Assembly: GCA_024227975.1 (NCBI GenBank)
Contig: JAAETV010000059.1
Coordinates: 1 to 15,301, forward strand
Length of the DNA stretch: 15,301 nt
Reading direction: 5' to 3'
From: Actinomycetes bacterium
GTDB lineage: Bacteria > Actinomycetota > Acidimicrobiia > Acidimicrobiales > SZUA-35
The notes beneath the pieces were generated by a model, which searched no databases, was not told the DNA's origin, and saw only the letters and a list, made by a program, of their open reading frames with translations. Of the stretch, positions 11,084-15,301 are shown in pieces; position 1 is the first letter of the stretch; every line of letters starts with the position of its first letter. A program made the position numbers and the translations under genes.

Positions 11084-12825
11084 GGCCCGTACGCGTATGG
11101 CGCGTCCCAGCCGAGTGCGGCCTTCATTTCTGCCATCATCTCTCCCGTTGTCGCATCGGCTCTGGCCGCCTCGATGGCCGCCTCCACGAGGCGATGGTCC
11201 CCTACGTCGCTCATTGGCTGGTCGGCGAAGCGTGACAGGGCGGAGCGGAAGCTACGCATCGCATCAGCGTGGTGTTTGCTGTCGCGCTGGGCCCGGTGTT
11301 CGATCATGCGCTTGACCGCGGTGCGTTCCACCTCGGGGTCGACAGTGAAGATGTCGGGATCTCGGGAATCACTGTCGACATAGCAGTTGACTCCGACAAC
11401 ACGGGACCGCCCGGCGTCGATCTCGTCTCGCCACCGGGCTGCGGCCGTCTCGATCTGGTCTCGGATCCATCCCTCGCGCTGGGCCGCGATGTACCCACCG
11501 AGCCCTTCGATCTCGCTACAGATGGCTTCGGCCGCTTCTGCGACCTGATTGGTGAGGGCCTCTAGGTAGTAGGAGCCGCCCAAAGGATCCGAGACCGCGG
11601 TGATGTTCGTCTCCTCCTGGATCACCTGCTGGATGCGCAAGCTCAAGGTTGCAGCCTCTTCAGTGGGGATGGCGTAGGCCTCGTCGTAGGCCGCCACTTC
11701 CATTGCCTGGACGCCAGAGAGTGCAGCGCCGAATGCCTGCAGCGTGGTGCGGATGATATTCACGAGCGGCTGCTGGGCAGTGAGGCTGGCACCCGAGGTG
11801 TGGGTGTGAATGCGGACGTGCAGACCGCGAGGGTCAGTGACGCCGAAGCGCTCCGACATGGTCGTTGCCCATAGCCGCCGCAGGGCTCGGATCTTGGCTA
11901 TCTCTTCGAAGAAGTCGTTGCCCTGGGCGATCTGGAAGCCGAACCGTGACAGCGCCGCGGTCGGATCGACACCGGCCTCGACACAACTGTGCACGAGCTC
12001 CACTCCGTAGGCCAGCAGCATGCCTGCCTCCTGAACGGCGTTTCCCCCCGACTCCTCCAGGTCGTAGCCGACGAAATTGGTCGTGTTCCAGCGGGGCATG
12101 CGCTGGGAGCAAAAGGCGATGAGGGCGACTGCGAGCTTGTGACCCTGCTCGGGAGGAAAGGCGCTCATGCCGCAGAATGCTGACTGGTGGTAATAGTTCA
12201 TCGTGTTTCCACGGAGCTCCTCAGGGGCGACCCCGGAGCGTTCTGCGCAAGCGATGTACTGGGCCAGCACGGGAACAACCTGATAGTCCGTGATATGCAC
12301 GACGTTGATTCGCGACAGGTCGAGACCGTCGAACAGGCGTTGCATGTCGGACGCGCTGTAAACGGCCATACCGCATTGGCCGACGCGACCCCTCGCCGCC
12401 GGATGATCGGGGTCAAGGCCTTCGTGTGACACGAGGTCGTAGAGCAGGTTGTAGAACCTCTGTCCGAAGTAGCCGGTCATGCCCTGCTCGGTGAGGATGT
12501 CCATTCGGGAACGGGTGTCTTCGGGCAGGCCATAGCCGATGACCGGTTGGTTGGCCCAGTTCATGTATTGATACTGGGCCTGCAGGTTGCCGCGAGTGAA
12601 GGGGAACTCACCCGGAGCGCCGATGGTGGTGGCGTTGAGATCGGTGACGTCGGACGGGAAATAGGCGTTCCTGATGGGAAGACCCGATCGGGTGCGTGGT
12701 TCGACGGCTCGTTCTGGCACGGACTCGCCGAAACGCTTGCCCAACGCCTCATAGCCCTCACGCCACTGCCGCTCGGTGGTCGGCTCCGGCGGTGTGCCCT
12801 CGGGTAGCGTTTCATCCCCAGACAT
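11080..12825 (-). CDS. Methylmalonyl-CoA mutase family large subunit, divergent
   Basis: The 581-residue TIM-barrel subunit of a two-subunit, adenosylcobalamin-dependent acyl-CoA mutase. Recognisable blocks are GEFPFTRG (72-79), LPVLAQYI-like helices, FGFQIAQGNDFFEEIAKIRALRRLW (294-318), THTSGASLTAQQP (340-352), AYDEAYAIPT (379-388) and DPLGGSYYLEALT (413-425). Against P. shermanii methylmalonyl-CoA mutase the active site differs: GYH (His244) reads GYD (Asp255), Gln197 aligns with Met209, and the carboxylate-binding Arg207 falls in AFCGMSAF (216-223), which has no Arg. The substrate is therefore probably not methylmalonyl-CoA. There is no B12 domain; the coupled downstream gene supplies it. 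The ATG at 12825 is chosen over a longer frame (12957) because AGGGGG lies about 7 nt upstream and the extension lacks family character. Confidence 0.88.
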   Translation of the reverse strand: MSGDETLPEGTPPEPTTERQWREGYEALGKRFGESVPERAVEPRTRSGLPIRNAYFPSDVTDLNATTIGAPGEFPFTRGNLQAQYQYMNWANQPVIGYGLPEDTRSRMDILTEQGMTGYFGQRFYNLLYDLVSHEGLDPDHPAARGRVGQCGMAVYSASDMQRLFDGLDLSRINVVHITDYQVVPVLAQYIACAERSGVAPEELRGNTMNYYHQSAFCGMSAFPPEQGHKLAVALIAFCSQRMPRWNTTNFVGYDLEESGGNAVQEAGMLLAYGVELVHSCVEAGVDPTAALSRFGFQIAQGNDFFEEIAKIRALRRLWATTMSERFGVTDPRGLHVRIHTHTSGASLTAQQPLVNIIRTTLQAFGAALSGVQAMEVAAYDEAYAIPTEEAATLSLRIQQVIQEETNITAVSDPLGGSYYLEALTNQVAEAAEAICSEIEGLGGYIAAQREGWIRDQIETAAARWRDEIDAGRSRVVGVNCYVDSDSRDPDIFTVDPEVERTAVKRMIEHRAQRDSKHHADAMRSFRSALSRFADQPMSDVGDHRLVEAAIEAARADATTGEMMAEMKAALGWDAPYAYGP

Positions 12826-12966
12826 CGCGTTCCCCCTGATGGATGGCCTACTGGCGAAGGTAGTACGGGTGCTGACAGGGCCGCCAGCGTCACAGCGCCG
12901 ACTCGGGCGCCGCTCGGACACACAGCCGGCTTCGGTAGGGATCGTCGTCGGTGACATGATGGCGAT

Positions 12967-13731
12967 ATGAGTTCACCGAGCAACGAGGCGTTGGCTGACG
13001 CTGTCGAGGAAGTACTTGCCGCAACACTGTCGCTGGCACGCGAATTGACTGAGGAGGACGCTGACCGGCCGACTGACTGTCCGGGATGGTCGGTTCGAGA
13101 TCACCTTGCTCACATGGTGGGCCTCGAGCAGGTGCTGTCTGGCTCACCGGAGCCCGACATCGAGCTACCTCCGCTGGCTCACGTCGTCACTGATTTCGAC
13201 GTGTTCATGGAGAAGCAAATCCACGTTCGACGAGATCTGCCTGTGGCCGCCATTGCCGACGAACTGGCCGGGCTCGTGCCTCGGCGCATGGCCCAGCTTC
13301 GAGCCCAGGTTGGCGAGGGTGATCCGGAGGTGCCGGGCCCGTTCGGTCAGCGGCCGCTGTCGCTCAGCTTGCCCATCCGGGTCTTCGATCTCTGGGCTCA
13401 CGAACAGGACATCAGGCGGGCTCTCGGCCGCCAACCCCGAATCGAGGGTCAGGCGGCCGAGATCTCCCTGGACCGAGTCCTGCTGGGCTGGACGGCGGGC
13501 CTCCCCAAACGGGTGGAGGGGGTCGACGGTCGGCTGGTAGTTCGGGTCACTGCACCGGTCGAGTCTGAGACCGAGGTGGTGGTGGGGGCCGGCGGCCCCG
13601 AGGTCACGCTGACCGGCGACCTGGGGCAAGTGACTCGGGTGTTCTGTGGTCGAGGTGGGGTCGCCGACGTGATGGCCGGTGATCCTGATCTAGCCGCGGC
13701 CATTCGCAACCACCTGGCCATGACCCCCTAG
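12967..13731 (+). CDS. Maleylpyruvate isomerase family, mycothiol-dependent enzyme
   Basis: The 254-residue protein belongs to the DinB-like mycothiol-dependent superfamily (TIGR03083 group). It has the N-terminal motif CPGWSVRDHLAHMVGLE (38-54, with His46 and His49) and the second metal motif FDLWAHEQDIRRALG (140-154, with Asp141 and His145), consistent with a three-residue metal site like that of Corynebacterium maleylpyruvate isomerase, although one ligand there is Glu rather than Asp. The C-terminal part (about 170-254) is a sterol-carrier-like strand domain common in this family. The reaction is unknown; members use mycothiol as a thiol cofactor, which supports an actinobacterial host. 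It diverges from the mutase operon with a 141-nt shared region. There is no Shine-Dalgarno; CATGAT 6 nt upstream may be the -10 of a leaderless message. Confidence 0.88.
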   Translation: MSSPSNEALADAVEEVLAATLSLARELTEEDADRPTDCPGWSVRDHLAHMVGLEQVLSGSPEPDIELPPLAHVVTDFDVFMEKQIHVRRDLPVAAIADELAGLVPRRMAQLRAQVGEGDPEVPGPFGQRPLSLSLPIRVFDLWAHEQDIRRALGRQPRIEGQAAEISLDRVLLGWTAGLPKRVEGVDGRLVVRVTAPVESETEVVVGAGGPEVTLTGDLGQVTRVFCGRGGVADVMAGDPDLAAAIRNHLAMTP

Positions 13732-13856
13732 CCCATGAGGTCCGGCCGGTCGGGCGCCGTGCCTGTTCCCATGGCGGGGCGTCAGTCAATCCTCGCCATC
13801 ACCGGTGAGGTCGTGGTGAGGCACCGTGCGTAGTTGGGCAAGGGTGTCCTAGCGAA

Positions 13857-14186
13857 TCACCATCGGGAGGACCGGGCGCCGGCCCCGGAGCCCCCAAGGA
13901 AGGCACTGGCTCCAAGGAGGAACCCGAAGTCGTACCAGCCCCCGGTGTTGTGGACCTCGTACACGCTCACGGTGTCGGAGAACAGCGAGACGACGAAAGT
14001 AATCGGGGCGATGATGCCGTGCCATAGCCCCAGCCAGAACCCGGCGACCTCACCATCGACCGATGGGACATCGACCGCACTATTCGCCCCGGCGGCGCAC
14101 GATGTCACCACCAGAACCAGGACCAGCACCACCAGGACCCAGCGGATGGTCCGGGCCTTGCCTGCTGTCGCTGCGGGATTCATCAT
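13857..14186 (-). CDS. Small predicted lipoprotein with a second membrane segment
   Basis: Reading from the ATG at 14186, which has GGAGG 7 nt upstream, gives 109 residues. A short basic N-region (KARTIR) is followed by a very hydrophobic run (WVLVVLVLVLVV) and the lipobox VTSC, then a Gly/Asp-rich linker and a second hydrophobic segment FWLGLWHGIIAPITFVVSLF (residues about 50-69). The tail contains VYEVHNTGGWYDFGFLLG, a pattern I recall from small uncharacterised proteins found across several phyla. The protein is probably anchored at the membrane with the tail outside; its function is not known. The ATG at 14213 would add nine residues before the ribosome-binding site and is not favoured. 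The gene follows maoC on the same strand with a 107-nt gap. Confidence 0.75.
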   Translation of the reverse strand: MMNPAATAGKARTIRWVLVVLVLVLVVTSCAAGANSAVDVPSVDGEVAGFWLGLWHGIIAPITFVVSLFSDTVSVYEVHNTGGWYDFGFLLGASAFLGGSGAGARSSRW

Positions 14187-14293
14187 TGGTCGACCTCCCT
14201 CTCGCCGGGTCACTCCAGCAGACCACCAGTCGGCAGTCGCGCCTAGGGGCTTTGGGCCCGGAGGGTTGTCGACCGGCTATGGGGCCCGCCCAA

Positions 14294-15145
14294 TCAGCTG
14301 GTGCTGAAACGGCCGGCGTCGAGCACGACCCGGTCGTCGGAGCCGTGGGTTCGGAACAAGGCCCCGTCATCGGTTCGCCATATCCGCACCGTAAGGGTCT
14401 CGCCTGGCATGACCGGGGAGGTGAACCTGGCATCCATGGAACCAAACCGGCCAGGATCCCCATCGCATAGACCGTTGAGCAGGGCCCGGCCGGTGAATCC
14501 GTAGGTGCACAGGCCGTGAAGGATCGGTTTGGGGAACCCTCCGTCGGCGGCGAAGAGCGGGTCGGAGTGAAGCGGGTTGCGGTCGCCGTTGAGCCGGTAG
14601 AGAAGGGCCTGGTCGATCCGGGTTCTGTAGGTGATCTCCAGGTCGGGGGCCGAGTCGGGGATGTCGACGCTGACCGAAGGGCCACGGTCACCGCCCCAAC
14701 CACCCTCGCCTCGGAGGAAGAGCGAGGTGCGGGTAGTGAACAAAGGCTCACCATCATCGACTAGCACCGAGGAGGTCTCGACGTCCACCACCGCTCCCTT
14801 TGTCTTGTCCCAGATGCCAGTGATCGTCGAGGTGCTCGCCAACGTGCCCTCGACCGGGATCTCCCGGTGGAGAGTTATGCCCTGCTCGCCATGGAGCAGC
14901 ATGGCCAGATTGATGTCACCAAGCTCGTTCAGGGGCAACCCGGAGGCCTGCATCACGACCCCCATCGTTGGCAGTACCCGCTGGGCGACGTCACGGCTGT
15001 TCTCAGTGGTGAACTCGAGCTCGGCCCCGGTTGGATCATCCATTCCCGCACCTACGCCCAGGGCGTAGAGCAAGGCGTCGGTGGACGTCCAGCTGCGTTG
15101 CTTCGGCCCGCTTACGGCTCCCACAGCGTCGGTCTTGATGGTCAT
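14294..15145 (-). CDS. MaoC-like double-hotdog enoyl-CoA hydratase (hydratase 2)
   Basis: The 283-residue protein has the two-hotdog layout of eukaryotic-type (R)-specific enoyl-CoA hydratases (hydratase 2, as in the middle part of MFE-2). The N-terminal hotdog (about 1-150) binds the acyl chain. The C-terminal one carries the signature YRLNGDRNPLHSDP (183-196) with catalytic Asp188 and His193, followed by GFPKPILHGLCTYG (203-216). It should add water to 2-trans-enoyl-CoA giving (R)-3-hydroxyacyl-CoA. AAAGGA lies about 7 nt before the ATG. Likely context is fatty-acid, sterol or other acyl-CoA breakdown, with the mutase genes nearby; it is not in an operon with them. An inverted repeat 16 nt upstream may be an operator. 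Confidence 0.93.
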   Translation of the reverse strand: MTIKTDAVGAVSGPKQRSWTSTDALLYALGVGAGMDDPTGAELEFTTENSRDVAQRVLPTMGVVMQASGLPLNELGDINLAMLLHGEQGITLHREIPVEGTLASTSTITGIWDKTKGAVVDVETSSVLVDDGEPLFTTRTSLFLRGEGGWGGDRGPSVSVDIPDSAPDLEITYRTRIDQALLYRLNGDRNPLHSDPLFAADGGFPKPILHGLCTYGFTGRALLNGLCDGDPGRFGSMDARFTSPVMPGETLTVRIWRTDDGALFRTHGSDDRVVLDAGRFSTS

Positions 15146-15160
15146 GACGGCGTCCTTTCC

Positions 15161-15176
15161 GTCCGCTCAATCGGAC
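15161..15176. promoter_or_regulatory. Inverted repeat upstream of the MaoC gene
   Basis: GTCCG (15161-15165) and CGGAC (15172-15176) flank a 6-nt centre, 16 nt upstream of the ATG at 15145. The position suits a repressor site for an acyl-CoA metabolism gene, but 5-bp arms are short enough to arise by chance in GC-rich DNA. Confidence 0.25.
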
Positions 15177-15301
15177 GAGGTAGTCGCCTCATCTTGGCAT
15201 ACGGGGATCGACTTCGGCCCGCCGACGGAACCGATGAGGCCGACACAGGATGTTTCCAGCGATCCTGGCTCGCTTGGCCGGTGTCAGTTGGTCCGTAGGC
15301 C

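Noticed and set aside
10658..11383. A 241-codon open frame on the plus strand.
   Set aside because: It spans the ends of both mutase subunit genes in antisense and has no motif of its own.
13799..13808. 10-bp palindrome TCACCGGTGA after the mycothiol-enzyme gene.
   Set aside because: Short palindromes are frequent in GC-rich sequence and this one is not placed near a promoter.

Overview
The window reads as a chromosome segment from a GC-rich actinobacterium. Three things point that way: a mycothiol-dependent maleylpyruvate-isomerase-family protein, several genes whose -10 box lies 6-7 nt before the start codon (leaderless transcription), and protein families typical of Actinomycetota (CGNR zinc fingers, Rv1264/Rv2212-like cyclases, CG0192-like proteins). 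An acidimicrobial or related lineage is only a guess. No insertion sequence, tRNA, rRNA, CRISPR array or phage module was seen.

Layout. Positions 1-690 hold the 3' part of an extended-SDR (NAD-epimerase-like) gene. A CGNR zinc-finger regulator (735-1292, minus) is divergent from a two-bundle PQ-loop membrane protein (1395-2021); their shared region carries two distinct inverted repeats. Next come a stand-alone maltokinase-cap protein (2117-2746) and a small lipoprotein (3024-3464). These converge on an orphan methyl-accepting chemotaxis protein (3511-5076, minus). After a 371-nt gene-free stretch lies a large membrane protein (5448-7883) that fuses an N-terminal membrane block, a degenerate kinase domain and a YbhN/MprF-type flippase domain.

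Positions 7874-9158 are a minus-strand module of a 69-residue protein, a second CGNR regulator and a YrdB (DUF2568) membrane protein. It is preceded by three direct repeats at an exact 31-bp period, one of which lies inside the predicted promoter. Upstream on the same strand is a class III adenylate cyclase (9333-10451).

Positions 10640-12825 encode the small (B12-binding) and large subunits of a coenzyme-B12-dependent acyl-CoA mutase, overlapping by GTGA. The large subunit lacks residues that define methylmalonyl-CoA mutase. Just downstream is a short chimeric relic made of pieces of both subunit genes, joined at an 11-nt sequence they share. The right end holds the mycothiol-dependent enzyme (plus), a 109-residue lipoprotein (minus) and a double-hotdog MaoC enoyl-CoA hydratase (minus).

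How the parts may work together. The mutase pair and the MaoC hydratase fit acyl-CoA metabolism, but they are not one operon. The two CGNR genes each appear to have an operator-like repeat inside their own promoter spacer, which suggests autoregulation. The most unusual items are the 31-bp operator array with its three-gene module, the divergent mutase, the chimeric relic, and the pseudokinase-flippase fusion.
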